Below, piece after piece: positions 18,584-27,889 of a stretch of 64,000 nucleotides of DNA. Source of the stretch: JANLTP01 sp031363055 (lineage in GTDB: Bacteria > Pseudomonadota > Gammaproteobacteria > Burkholderiales > Burkholderiaceae_E); NCBI GenBank assembly GCA_031363055.1, contig JANLTP010000248.1, positions 1-64,000 of the forward strand, written 5' to 3'. Within the stretch, counting starts at the first letter, position 1, and every line of letters starts with the position of its first letter. The notes below the pieces were generated by a model. The model searched no databases and was not told the origin of the DNA. It saw only the letters and a list, made by a program, of their open reading frames with translations. A program made the translations under genes and the position numbers.

Positions 18584-19291
18584 ATGACGCCGCTATCACG
18601 TCGGTTAATGGCTGAAGCACTGGGCACCGCGTTGCTGCTGGCCGTCGTGATCGGATCGGGCATCATGGCCGAGCGCCTGGCCGGTGGCAACGTCGCCATC
18701 GCACTGTTGGCGAATACCCTGGCGACGGTCGGGGGTTTGTATGTCCTTATCGAAGTATTCGGTCCCATCAGCGGCGCGCACTTTAATCCCGCCGTGAGTA
18801 TGGTGATGGCTCTTCGCGGTGAACTGCCGAAGACGGCGCTGCCGCCGTACATTGCGGTGCAGCTTGTGGGTGCGGTATTGGGCGCCTGGCTCGCGCATGT
18901 CATGTTCGATTTGACGATCATCCAGTTCTCGACCAAGGTGCGCAGCGGCGCGGGCCAGTGGGTCGCCGAGGCAGCGGCGACCTTCGGCTTGTTGTTGGTC
19001 ATTTTGCGCGCGCCCGCTGGTCGCGCAGCACCGATGGTCGCCGGCTACATTGGTGCTGCGTATTGGTTCACCGCGTCAACGTCGTTTGCAAATCCGGCGG
19101 CGGCGTTCGGTCGGATGTTCAGCGATAGCTTTGCGGGTATCGCACCGGGCAGTGTGCCGGGCTTTGTAGTCAGTCAGTTGCTCGGCGCTTTGATTGCGGT
19201 GGGCGTTGATCGGGCGTTGGGTCCACTTCCGGGTGGAGCCTCGCAAGCGCTGGTTGACGTCAAGCCGGTTGCATCGATACTGCCTCGATGA
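18584..19291 (+). CDS. aqpS: Aquaporin-family arsenite channel, AqpS-like
   Basis: 235 residues with six membrane segments and two NPA boxes: HFNPAVS and ANPAAAFGR. Its place after arsR, arsI and arsC, with no arsB or acr3, follows the Sinorhizobium meliloti operon in which AqpS lets arsenite leave down its gradient. The gene also starts in an 11-nt duplication (ATGACGCCGCT twice). Substrate by context only; it could also pass methylarsenite. Confidence 0.85.
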   Translation: MTPLSRRLMAEALGTALLLAVVIGSGIMAERLAGGNVAIALLANTLATVGGLYVLIEVFGPISGAHFNPAVSMVMALRGELPKTALPPYIAVQLVGAVLGAWLAHVMFDLTIIQFSTKVRSGAGQWVAEAAATFGLLLVILRAPAGRAAPMVAGYIGAAYWFTASTSFANPAAAFGRMFSDSFAGIAPGSVPGFVVSQLLGALIAVGVDRALGPLPGGASQALVDVKPVASILPR

Positions 19292-19302
19292 GCATCAGCA
19301 CT

Positions 19303-20136
19303 TTAGGGAATTCCACGCATCTTTCTTCTGGCTGCGAACGCTTCTAAATCAGCAGCCGATTCTTCACGACTATATTCTGGATGCGTTACCTGCGGGGTGT
19401 TGGGATTGTTTTTCGAGTAACGAATTTTCACGCCCTTTGCCTTGAGTATTTCCAACAAGGCTTGGCGAGGTGCCTCGAATTCTGGCGAGTAAACACGATT
19501 CTGTAGCGAAAGCGCTAACGTATCCAGCTCGGCGGTGAGTCCTGAGTCCAAAAACAACTTCACAACGTCCAACGCGCCGACTGCGGATGCGACAGTTGCA
19601 GCAGTTTCGCCATAGCCGTCGTCATAGTTTATGTTTGCGCCATATTTCATTAGGACTTCAACACTCTGACGATGTGTCACCGCCCGCATTAGCGGCGTAT
19701 ACGCATTGCTGACCACATTGGGATCACATTTAAATCGCAGTAGCAATTCGATCAGGCTAACATTCGCTGACATTGTGATCATCGAAATCAATAGCCCGTC
19801 AGTTCGGTCGATGACGACACGACGATTTGGATTCGCACCCAGCTCAAGTAATCGTTGTGATCCGGCGTAGCTGTTCATTGCGAGTGCAAACACTAACGGC
19901 GTGACTTGACCCACTTTAGACATGCCATCAACTGGTACGCCCTCCTTGACCAAGCGGTCGATCAGTGGCAAGTCATTTGCCGCCGCTGCATTGGCGAGAT
20001 CAGCCAATTTCGGATCGCTAAACCATTCGGAAGCGGGCCGACCGCGTAGATTCAATGGGTTTTGCGCCACTAGCGGCGTGGTTGTAGTGGAGACTGAAAT
20101 CAACGTGAGCAGCCTCAGTAGCGATCGTCTTTGCAT
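19303..20136 (-). CDS. Exported ankyrin-repeat protein, candidate immunity protein
   Basis: 277 residues. A signal peptide (MQRRSLLRLLTLIS to VAQN) indicates the periplasm. Four to five ankyrin repeats follow, for example VTPLVFALAMNSYAGSQRLL and TAATVASAVGALDVVKLFLDSG. It lies 73 nt downstream of the lipase-type toxin candidate on the same strand. Periplasmic repeat proteins are known immunity partners of lipase effectors, so it may protect the cell against the 20210-24022 protein. That is inference from position. Confidence 0.75.
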   Translation of the reverse strand: MQRRSLLRLLTLISVSTTTTPLVAQNPLNLRGRPASEWFSDPKLADLANAAAANDLPLIDRLVKEGVPVDGMSKVGQVTPLVFALAMNSYAGSQRLLELGANPNRRVVIDRTDGLLISMITMSANVSLIELLLRFKCDPNVVSNAYTPLMRAVTHRQSVEVLMKYGANINYDDGYGETAATVASAVGALDVVKLFLDSGLTAELDTLALSLQNRVYSPEFEAPRQALLEILKAKGVKIRYSKNNPNTPQVTHPEYSREESAADLEAFAARRKMRGIP

Positions 20137-20209
20137 ATTGACTCATTCATGATCCGCTAAGCAGTAGCTTTCACGATTGTATTGCCTGCTAGCGAGTATT
20201 GGATGCATG

Positions 20210-23200
20210 TCAAGCCCGACCTAGCCGCGCTAGCAGCCGCTGCAGTTGCGAAAATATGACGCGATTAATTCCGTGTTGTTGGTACGCCTCCACCGGATTG
20301 AATTGCTGATCCATGTACGAGGTGGGTTGAGTGCCTCCTTGAAGGGCGGCTGGAAAGCCAGAACTTCCGGCACTAAAGTTAGCGCTTTCCCATGAGGGCA
20401 TTCCGATGGGTACCAATGGGACTCGTACGCCGACTGCGGGTGGGCCAAGTTCAAAGGCGTTACCCAGTGTAGAAGCCAATCGTCCTGCGGGCATAATCTG
20501 AGCGGCCGATACGACAACTCGAGACAAAAGGGTATCTCTGTCCTGCACCGCAGAAACCAATTCGCCCCGAACGAACACTGCGTCAATTTGGCTTGCCGCG
20601 GCTGGTAGATCGCTTGAAATATAGTTTCTCACCGTATTTCCGTGTAGACCTGCGGCGTTGTAAGTGATGCCAGGGCGATTGACAACTGTCGCCTGAGCTG
20701 AGGCGAGCCCACCGCCCAGAGAGTGCCCGACAAAAGAGATATTCGCGCTTGGATCTCTGCGTGTGAGCCGATCGGCGATGTTTATAGCTCGAACGTATTG
20801 ATTGCTATTGAGCCCCATCGCCTGAAGCGCATTCGCAAGCATGTCGGCCCCGGCCCTGCCCGGTAATCCGAACTCGGTACCCCGATTGGCAACGATAATT
20901 TGTCCGGTTACTCTGTCGCGGTAGATCGCGCTAAAGAAACCTGATTCAACGTCACTGAGCAGCGAAGGCTCCAACCCTAATGTCCCGACTTCGTTCGAGC
21001 TCAGACGATAAACCGAGCTGGGTAAAATGGCAGGTATGCTCGAATCAAAATAGACGTCGCGGCTGACCAGTGCGCTGACCATTCGATTGCGCTCCAATGC
21101 GACCTCTGCAGTTGAAGGCCGCCCGTCGCTTGCTGCGCGCCGAGCGTCGAGTTCATCGACTTTTTGAGCTGCCACGGTGAGCATCGAGCTTTCATACGCT
21201 TGCGAGCGCGCGACACTATTACTTGCACCCATTGCCAACCATTGATTCAACGTGCCGTCGTAGGCTGCCGAACCTCGTGCATCGAGTTGGGTTGGCCTGA
21301 TGAGCGTATGCGGCGCGGGCGCGGATTCCGTCGACGGGACACCATAGTTGAACAGCTCGACAAGATCGTCGTTGCCCAGCGCTTCAGCCAGAACATGAGC
21401 CACCCGGGCTGATTGCAGCGGGTCGTTACCGTTCGAGACCATCAGGTTATAGGCGTTAATCTGCGCGTCGGTGAACAGATCAATACTCGGATTGATCTCC
21501 AGACTTCGCACCTGCTCGAGTTGTTCGCGCAAACGTGCGAAGCGCTGCAGGCGCAGTTCTGCTGCAGCAACCTCGGCCGCCGTAAGCTCGACCGCAGCCA
21601 CCTCGGTGTCGCTAATCCCGGCGACCGTAACCTCGGGAACAGCGACATCGCTCGTGACGGTTGTTCGTGGCTCTTCGACTGTCGAGGTGACCACGTCGGT
21701 TATTCGAGGCCGTTCGAGCGCAATGGGCGTGGGTGCTGCGACCTCACTGCGGTTACGTTCTTCTATCTCTTGCCGCCTGAAATCGCTCAATACGGCGGCG
21801 TTCGGATTTTCCGCCGGTGGCGCGACAGTGACGGGATCGCGCGCGGGCAACACACTTTGCAGCCAGTCCTGCGCGAGCGCCTGCAGGTCGTGCCCGGGGG
21901 TTGCGGCTATGCGCAGGGCACTGGCGCTCATCTGTCCGATGGCGCGCATTGCGCTGGCGTCCTGGCCGCTGAGCTTGAGTTGACCAACCAGCGCTTCAAT
22001 GCCTTGGGTAAGCTCGACGGCCAGAAATTGCAGCGCTGCCTGCTTGAATCCATCTGAGAAATCGCCGCCCAAGGCTTGACTGAGCGCACCTCGCAATCCG
22101 CTTTGGCCCAGCATTGATCGAAAGCGTTGCCCCCAGTCAGTGCCGTCCGGGCTGAGCCCGAGCGATGCCAATGGGATGCCGTCAGTCGTCGGAAGCTGGG
22201 CGGCACTGGCGGTCAGCGCGCCTGATAGCACCGCGCGAATGACACTCTTCCAACTCAAGCGATCGTTGGACAGACCGTTGAAGGTGGCACTCAATCCTGC
22301 CGAGACTGCGCTCGACACTACCGTACCAACTGGACTCAGGGTCGCTGCACTGGAACCGGTCACTGCGCTCGCGCCGCTCGTCGCACCGGCGCTGCCTGCA
22401 GCGCTGGCACCTGCACCGGCTTCGACGGCGGTTAATTCCAACCATTCGGCGAAAGCACCGCCGGTATTGAAGGCGATATATGCAACGATAACCGGAACGG
22501 CGACTTCCATGACCAGGTCGAACCAGTCTTCGTCGGGCATCAGGTTCGATGTGGGCGTTATCCAACCGCTGAGTGGGTCGAACTGCACCAGGCTCAATTG
22601 GCCAAGGTTTGTTGAGTTCGCGTCGATCGTCAGCAGGGCATCGGTGCGTTGCATCACGCCGACCTGATCGTCTAGCCGCCATGCTCCCTGCGCAAGAATC
22701 AGGGTTGTCGAGTCTCGTGCCTGCGCCCCGTCACCATAAAAGCGGGCGAAGGCCTGATAGACATCGCCTGCCTGCTGACCGTACCAGTGTGTATATGCAA
22801 CCGCGTCGAACTGCCAACGCTGCTCTGTCGAGGTACGGAGTCCCGCTTCGTCATTGCCTCGATTGATAGTTTCGTTAACCAGTTTCCAGCCAATTCCTGC
22901 GCTTTGTTCTGAAGAGGGTGGATTCGCGCGCGCCAGATTCAACGCTTGGACAAACGCTTCGCGCAGGCGTTCGTGAGTGTATTGCAACTGCGTCATTCGG
23001 GTAGCCCGCTCGAGACCATATCGTTCAACCAACCGGCTGGCCAGCGCAGCGTCGAATACCACGGATGGCGGACCGAGTTGAGCAACGAGCGAAACGTTCA
23101 GTGGATCGGTCAGTGCAAAATCGACCGTGAGGAGTTCGTCGGCCCGCGCCGACTGCGCCGACTGCTCAGATTGCGTACCCTGCGCGAGTTGACTCGGTCG

Positions 23201-24022
23201 GTAGGCAGGCAAATCGACGACTGATATTTCAATGCGAAACGGATTGCCAGGAGCTGCTGTCGGGTGGCTACTCCGCCAGTCGGATCGGGTGACGCGAAAC
23301 TGGCCAGTGTTGATGTCCTGGGCGATCAGCCAACCACCGTTTTGCGGATTGCCCAACGATGAGGACAAAGCCATAGCTCGACGTGATTCATAGCGAGTTT
23401 CTTCCCCCGTGCTCACCGATTCCTGCCAGGTATGCACCTGAAGTTCGTCGCCGAACAAACGCGCGAACGACTGGCCCTCCTGACCGTTCAGATACGAACG
23501 TACGAAGGCTTCAATTTCGAAGGTCGGTTGCCAGTGCGCAGGTTCGACCCGCCAGAATTGCGATTCGTTGTCGCCGACAGAAACTAGCCGCTCCGCTATC
23601 CAGTGCCTGACCCAGCCGGGTGCCTGCAAGATTGCGCCATCTGCCGAGACCCCGCCCGCCATGAGTTCACCGGCTTGCGCAGAGCTCATTGCCAAGGCCT
23701 GCGCAACGGACTCCTCAAAGCGCTGCGCGAGCGATTGGCGTTCGGTGGACAGATAAGCTTGTGCCAGCGGGCTGCGCTCAACGGCGGGTTCGGAGTGCTC
23801 GGATAGGCTGGCTTCAACGTGTTGCGAGGACGTGCTGTAATTCGTCGCCAGGTTGAATGCGATTGGCGAGAAGACAGACTGTGCGATCTCCTCGCGGGCC
23901 GCCTGAAACGCCAGTTGGCCCAGCAAGACGGGGCGCGATCCGTTACCGCTCATGGGCTTGATGATCCTGCCGCTCGGGTTGGGCAAAGCCTCGGAACCAC
24001 TCGCTGCCGCCACCTTGTCCAT
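20210..24022 (-). CDS. Large protein with a C-terminal class 3 lipase domain, candidate polymorphic toxin
   Basis: 1270 residues with no signal peptide. The N-terminal 600 residues are unrecognised and rich in Gln, Ser and Ala. Around residues 500-740 an Ala/Gly/Ser-rich region (AVSAGLSATFNGL, ALGGDFSDGFKQAALQFLAVEL) resembles the pre-toxin (DUF637-like) segment of CdiA-type proteins. The C-terminus is a lipase_3-type domain: oxyanion region VANRGTEFG, GHSLGGG with Ser1101, and a candidate His1250 near the end. The next gene is an exported ankyrin protein. No TpsB, VgrG or PAAR gene is in the window, so the export route is unknown. Confidence 0.75.
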   Translation of the reverse strand: MDKVAAASGSEALPNPSGRIIKPMSGNGSRPVLLGQLAFQAAREEIAQSVFSPIAFNLATNYSTSSQHVEASLSEHSEPAVERSPLAQAYLSTERQSLAQRFEESVAQALAMSSAQAGELMAGGVSADGAILQAPGWVRHWIAERLVSVGDNESQFWRVEPAHWQPTFEIEAFVRSYLNGQEGQSFARLFGDELQVHTWQESVSTGEETRYESRRAMALSSSLGNPQNGGWLIAQDINTGQFRVTRSDWRSSHPTAAPGNPFRIEISVVDLPAYRPSQLAQGTQSEQSAQSARADELLTVDFALTDPLNVSLVAQLGPPSVVFDAALASRLVERYGLERATRMTQLQYTHERLREAFVQALNLARANPPSSEQSAGIGWKLVNETINRGNDEAGLRTSTEQRWQFDAVAYTHWYGQQAGDVYQAFARFYGDGAQARDSTTLILAQGAWRLDDQVGVMQRTDALLTIDANSTNLGQLSLVQFDPLSGWITPTSNLMPDEDWFDLVMEVAVPVIVAYIAFNTGGAFAEWLELTAVEAGAGASAAGSAGATSGASAVTGSSAATLSPVGTVVSSAVSAGLSATFNGLSNDRLSWKSVIRAVLSGALTASAAQLPTTDGIPLASLGLSPDGTDWGQRFRSMLGQSGLRGALSQALGGDFSDGFKQAALQFLAVELTQGIEALVGQLKLSGQDASAMRAIGQMSASALRIAATPGHDLQALAQDWLQSVLPARDPVTVAPPAENPNAAVLSDFRRQEIEERNRSEVAAPTPIALERPRITDVVTSTVEEPRTTVTSDVAVPEVTVAGISDTEVAAVELTAAEVAAAELRLQRFARLREQLEQVRSLEINPSIDLFTDAQINAYNLMVSNGNDPLQSARVAHVLAEALGNDDLVELFNYGVPSTESAPAPHTLIRPTQLDARGSAAYDGTLNQWLAMGASNSVARSQAYESSMLTVAAQKVDELDARRAASDGRPSTAEVALERNRMVSALVSRDVYFDSSIPAILPSSVYRLSSNEVGTLGLEPSLLSDVESGFFSAIYRDRVTGQIIVANRGTEFGLPGRAGADMLANALQAMGLNSNQYVRAINIADRLTRRDPSANISFVGHSLGGGLASAQATVVNRPGITYNAAGLHGNTVRNYISSDLPAAASQIDAVFVRGELVSAVQDRDTLLSRVVVSAAQIMPAGRLASTLGNAFELGPPAVGVRVPLVPIGMPSWESANFSAGSSGFPAALQGGTQPTSYMDQQFNPVEAYQQHGINRVIFSQLQRLLARLGRA

Positions 24023-24114
24023 GATCGCCCGTCTTGAAGGTTCAGACCGTAGTGTCTAATGAACGGGTTGGCGGGTGCAATCGACCAAACGGCCTAAGCC
24101 AGGCGCGACTCGCG

Positions 24115-24393
24115 CTACTTTAGAAAATCCGGCGAAACCATCTTGGGCATGAACAACACGAGATCTGGCCAGACGATTACGACCACCAAGACCCCCAGCA
24201 TCGGAATCAACATGATGAAGGTATCCTTCAACACGATACCGATCGTCACGAAATAGACCGGATCCATCGCTACCGCCTTCGCCAGGCGATGCAGAATTGT
24301 GCCCACGATAATGATGGCCGGGATGAGGTCCGGAAAACAGCCAACCACGAGGAATACACCGGCTATGAAAAAGCTGGTCTGGGTCGGGCCCAT
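24115..24393 (-). pseudogene. TRAP transporter DctM C-terminal fragment
   Basis: The 92-residue frame matches the C-terminus of the intact DctM at 26396-27715: IPAIIIVGTILHRLAKAVAMDPVYF resembles IPAIVICAPILEPLAKSAGMDPVHF, and both end in a P-SP-(D/E)-FLK motif. About 27 residues in between (AFGLVTPPYG onward) are deleted. It is on the opposite strand to that intact gene and has no start region, so it is a relic. Confidence 0.8.
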
Positions 24394-24500
24394 TTCCCAG
24401 GTCGAGACGCCAGCCGCCCGGTGTCGAGCAGCGCGATGCGCAGGCCTTTGAAATTCACTAAACGAGACGGTGAAGCTTCGATACGAGCTTCAATCTGCAT

Positions 24501-24640
24501 GTGATTCAAATGACCAAGCAACAGGGCCTGAGCATGAGCCAAGTCTGCAACGATATGAAGGCCGGACTCAATTATGAAGTGCAACAATTTCCGGAAGGTA
24601 TTGTGTTGGCAAGGGAACAAACGACAAACATCTGAACTGT
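24501..24640 (+). pseudogene. Possible IS3-type OrfA remnant
   Basis: A short frame from GTG at 24501 reads MTKQQGLSMSQVCNDMKAG, resembling the helix-turn-helix start of IS3-family OrfA transposases, then degenerates and stops. The surrounding gene-free stretch (24394-24780) shows nothing else I can support. The call is tentative but fits transporter rearrangement next to it. Confidence 0.3.
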
Positions 24641-24780
24641 GAAGTGAAAACGAGGAATCAATGCGCATTGACATTTCGGTGTCACTCCGATCCAATCGAT
24701 ACGAGGACTTTAATATCGCGTTATCCCGGCGATGCCCGCATTCCATCGCGGAAAAATTTTAAATTATCCAGGAGGAGACA

Positions 24781-25776
24781 ATGCGAGTGACTATCCGCTC
24801 CCTGTTGCGCATTTTTGCTGCGTTGACCGTTGCCATGTCGTTTGAAGTTGCCGCGCAGGCACCGATCACCTTGCATGGTGCTGTGCAATTCAACGACGAT
24901 CACGCGTTCAACAAGTCTCTGCTGAAGTTCGAAGAACTCGTCAAGAAATATTACGGCAAACCGATCAATTTTGTGCTGCACCGCAATAGCGAGTTGGGCC
25001 TCGAGAAACAGTATTTCGAATACATGGCCCAAGGCAAGGCGGTCGACTACGGCATCGTGTCGCCGGCGCACATGTCCACCTTCTCCAAGGCGGCGCCGTT
25101 CATCGACGCGCCGTTTCTGTTCCGCGATCTCGATCACTGGAACAAGGTGCTCGACGCCGACTTGCTCAAGCCCATCGCCGACGAAATCAACCAGAAGGCC
25201 GACGTCATGTTGATCGGCTATGCCGGCGGAGGAACGCGCAACATCTTCGCCAACAAGCCGGTGCGAAACCTCGCTGATGCCAAGGGGCTCAAGGTACGAG
25301 TGCAGGGCGCGCCTATCTGGAGCCGCACGTTTGCGGCCGTGGGCATGTCGCCCACCGTCATTGCCTACAACGAGGTCTACAACGGCATTCAGAGCAACGT
25401 GCTTGCGGCTGGCGAGAACGAAGCCGCTGGCGTGGAGACAATGAAATTCTACGAGGTCGCGCCCAATCTGAATATGACGATGCACGCGATCACGATCCGA
25501 CCGATCGCATTTTCAGGAAAGATTTTCAAGAAACTTCCGCCTGATCTGCAGGTAGCCATCCTCAAGGCCGGCAAGGAGGCTGGCGCCTATGGGCGCCAGG
25601 TCGAGTCGAGCGAAGACACGGCCAAACTCGACGCACTGGAAAAGGCCGGTAAGCTCAAGCGGATTCCATTCGCCGATCGCGCTGCGATGAAGGCACTGGT
25701 AGATCCTGTGATGGCGGCGTACGCGAAGGAAATCGACGCCGAAAAAATTTATCTACAGATCAACGCAATGAAATAG
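24781..25776 (+). CDS. dctP: TRAP transporter periplasmic receptor (DctP)
   Basis: 331 residues; AGGAGGAG precedes the ATG. Signal peptide ends at AAQA. The DctP pattern is present: YGIVSPAHMSTF, then NIFANKPVRNLADAKGLKVRVQGAPIW with the conserved arginine that binds a carboxylate, and FYEVAPNLNMTMH. It captures an organic acid in the periplasm and passes it to the DctQM permease encoded next. The substrate cannot be read from the sequence. Confidence 0.9.
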   Translation: MRVTIRSLLRIFAALTVAMSFEVAAQAPITLHGAVQFNDDHAFNKSLLKFEELVKKYYGKPINFVLHRNSELGLEKQYFEYMAQGKAVDYGIVSPAHMSTFSKAAPFIDAPFLFRDLDHWNKVLDADLLKPIADEINQKADVMLIGYAGGGTRNIFANKPVRNLADAKGLKVRVQGAPIWSRTFAAVGMSPTVIAYNEVYNGIQSNVLAAGENEAAGVETMKFYEVAPNLNMTMHAITIRPIAFSGKIFKKLPPDLQVAILKAGKEAGAYGRQVESSEDTAKLDALEKAGKLKRIPFADRAAMKALVDPVMAAYAKEIDAEKIYLQINAMK

Positions 25777-25793
25777 ACCGGTAGCACTTGGCG

Positions 25794-25828
25794 AAACGCC
25801 GCAACCGGTGGCACCGGCCGCGGCGTTT
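25794..25828 (+). terminator. Hairpin with T tract between dctP and dctQ
   Basis: AAACGCCGC (25794-25802) pairs with GCGGCGTTT (25820-25828), followed by more T residues; the loop itself contains CCGGTG/CACCGG. This looks like a partial intrinsic terminator that would let the receptor mRNA exceed that of the permease genes. Confidence 0.55.
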
Positions 25829-25850
25829 TTGTTTGTCTCTAGGAGAATTC

Positions 25851-26399
25851 ATGGCCGGCTCGGTTTCGCCCGGACCCAGTGTCTGGCGCAAGGTCACGGC
25901 AGCCTATGCTTGGCTGTTGTCACAATTGATCGTACTGTCGTTGGTGGTACTGATCGTTCCGGTGACCCTGCAGATTTTTGCGCGCTATACGAGTTTTGTT
26001 CCGACCTACATTTGGACTGAAGAGCTCGCCCGGTTCGTTTTCATCTGGACCATCATGCTCGGCGCCATCATCGGCGTTCGTGAATCAGCGCACTTCGACT
26101 GTGATGTCTGGCCAGAGCTTGGCCCACGCGCGGATGCGTTCGGCAAATTGCTCGGAAAATTGGGTGTGCTCGCGACTGCCTTTGTGTTCGTTTGGGCTGG
26201 TATCGAGTTCACAAAATTCGGTTGGAATCGCCAATCCGAATTGGGTGATCTACCGTTGTGGACGATCCACCTGGCCTGGCCCGTTGCCGGCTTTTCCTGG
26301 ATCGTCTTTCTCGGTGAACAAATGGTGGACGACTTTCGAATCGTCATAGGCGTGGGCCCGCCTTCAAAGATTGACGACGCCGCTGGAGGCATCGCATGA
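25851..26399 (+). CDS. dctQ: TRAP transporter small permease (DctQ)
   Basis: 182 residues from ATG at 25851, with AGGAGA upstream; the longer frame from 25788 lies in the hairpin and is not used. Four membrane segments are visible, with LARFVFIWTIMLGAIIGVRESAHFDCD typical of the DctQ family. It partners DctM, whose start overlaps its stop by 4 nt. Confidence 0.85.
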   Translation: MAGSVSPGPSVWRKVTAAYAWLLSQLIVLSLVVLIVPVTLQIFARYTSFVPTYIWTEELARFVFIWTIMLGAIIGVRESAHFDCDVWPELGPRADAFGKLLGKLGVLATAFVFVWAGIEFTKFGWNRQSELGDLPLWTIHLAWPVAGFSWIVFLGEQMVDDFRIVIGVGPPSKIDDAAGGIA

Positions 26400-27715
26400 C
26401 CGGTTCTGTGTTATCCACGGGCTGGGCCAGTCTGGTCCTGTTCGGTACGTTTTTCCTGCTCATGTTCATGCGCGTTCCGATCGCGTTTGCGCTCGGGCTG
26501 GCCTGCGTTCCGATCCTGATTATCGAACCGCGCCTGGACACCGTGACGCTGATGGGCGAAACGTTCAACGCCTATAACTCGTTCATCCTGTTGGCAGTAC
26601 CGTTCTTTTTGCTGACGGCGAACCTGATGAACGCTGGCGGCACCACCGACCGACTGTTGAAGTTGTCGCGCACCTTGGTCGGACACTTCCCGGGCGGGCT
26701 AGCCCAGGTCAATGTCGTGTTGTCGGTATTCTTCGCTGGCATGTCGGGTTCGGCGACGGCGGATGCTGCCAGCCAGTCGAAGATCTTTATCGAGGCGCAG
26801 CGCAAGGAAGGCTACGATGACAGTTTTTCGGTCGCTATTACGGCAGTGTCCGCAGTGCTGTCGAACATCTTTCCGCCCTCGATCCTGATGGTCGTTTGGG
26901 GCGGGCTGCTTTCCGTGTCGATCGGCGCGCTGTTTCTGGCCGGCATCATTCCAGGCCTGCTGGTTGGCCTGGCGCAGATGGCCACCGTACATGCCTATGC
27001 CAAGGCTCGCGGCTACCCGATGTCGAAACGGGCGACGTTTCGCGAATTCATGCTGTCGATGTGGGTGTCGATCCCGGCGCTGGCGACGCCGGGTATTATT
27101 ATTGGCGGCAAGATTTTCGGCTGGTTCACAGCGACCGAGTCGGCTTGCATCGCCGTTCTCTACGCACTGTTCATCTCGTTCGTCGTCTACCGTGACCTCA
27201 ATCTGAAAGGCCTCTATTCGGCGCTGGTCGACACTGGCAAACTTGCAGGTGTGGCGCTTTTCTGTGTTGGAACCGCCAGTGCCTTCGGCTGGCTGCTCGC
27301 GTATTACAAGATCCCTGAAGTCGTGCTCAGCGGTGTATCGCTCTGGGGTATGGGCGTCATGGCGACCGGCTTCTTCATTGTGTTCGTGTTCCTGGTCGCG
27401 GGCACGTTTCTCGATTCGATTCCGGCGATCGTCATTTGTGCGCCGATCCTCGAGCCCCTGGCCAAATCGGCCGGCATGGACCCGGTGCATTTCGCGATGA
27501 TCAGCATCGTTGCGCTGGCCTTCGGCCTCGTCACCCCGCCCTATGGACTGACCTTGTCGGTGGCGTGCTCGGTGGCCGGGATGCGCATGAAGGATGCACT
27601 CAAGGATACCAACATCATGCTGCTGCCGATGCTCGGCGTGCTGGCGCTCCTGGTCGTCTGGCCGGAGGTAGTGCTGTTTCTGCCGCGCCTCATCTCACCG
27701 GAATTTCTGAAGTAG
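26396..27715 (+). CDS. dctM: TRAP transporter large permease (DctM)
   Basis: 439 residues with about twelve membrane segments. Family features include VPFFLLTANLMNAGG, FAGMSGSATADAAS and LVTPPYGLTLSVACSVAG. It is the sodium-driven transport subunit that works with DctQ and the DctP receptor. The start overlaps the dctQ stop. Its C-terminus is the intact counterpart of the fragment at 24115-24393. Confidence 0.9.
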   Translation: MTGSVLSTGWASLVLFGTFFLLMFMRVPIAFALGLACVPILIIEPRLDTVTLMGETFNAYNSFILLAVPFFLLTANLMNAGGTTDRLLKLSRTLVGHFPGGLAQVNVVLSVFFAGMSGSATADAASQSKIFIEAQRKEGYDDSFSVAITAVSAVLSNIFPPSILMVVWGGLLSVSIGALFLAGIIPGLLVGLAQMATVHAYAKARGYPMSKRATFREFMLSMWVSIPALATPGIIIGGKIFGWFTATESACIAVLYALFISFVVYRDLNLKGLYSALVDTGKLAGVALFCVGTASAFGWLLAYYKIPEVVLSGVSLWGMGVMATGFFIVFVFLVAGTFLDSIPAIVICAPILEPLAKSAGMDPVHFAMISIVALAFGLVTPPYGLTLSVACSVAGMRMKDALKDTNIMLLPMLGVLALLVVWPEVVLFLPRLISPEFLK

Positions 27716-27772
27716 GCTAGGATTTCCGTTCCGTGGATCCGCCCGATCCGGTTTTATGGGGCACTAGTGAGC

Positions 27773-27786
27773 CAGATATATATCTG
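27773..27786. promoter_or_regulatory. 14-nt perfect palindrome upstream of the Liv-type operon
   Basis: CAGATATATATCTG is a perfect palindrome in the 174-nt spacer ahead of the binding-protein gene at 27890. AT-centred palindromes of this kind are typical of GntR or similar dimeric repressor sites. The regulator is not identified. Confidence 0.45.
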
Positions 27787-27889
27787 ATATGCTAGATTCC
27801 GCCTGAATTGAACGATCAATAGTGAGCTGATCGAGAACAACAAATGCCGGCCCAAGCCGGAGGGCTCTACTCAACTGGAGGAGATGGAC

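Noticed and set aside
22182..22682. Antisense frames over the large toxin candidate
   Set aside because: Arise from its Ala/Ser-rich codons; arginine-rich products without domains.
20210..24022. Type VI secretion effector label for the lipase protein
   Set aside because: No VgrG, PAAR, Hcp or adaptor gene in the window and no recognisable N-terminal marker.
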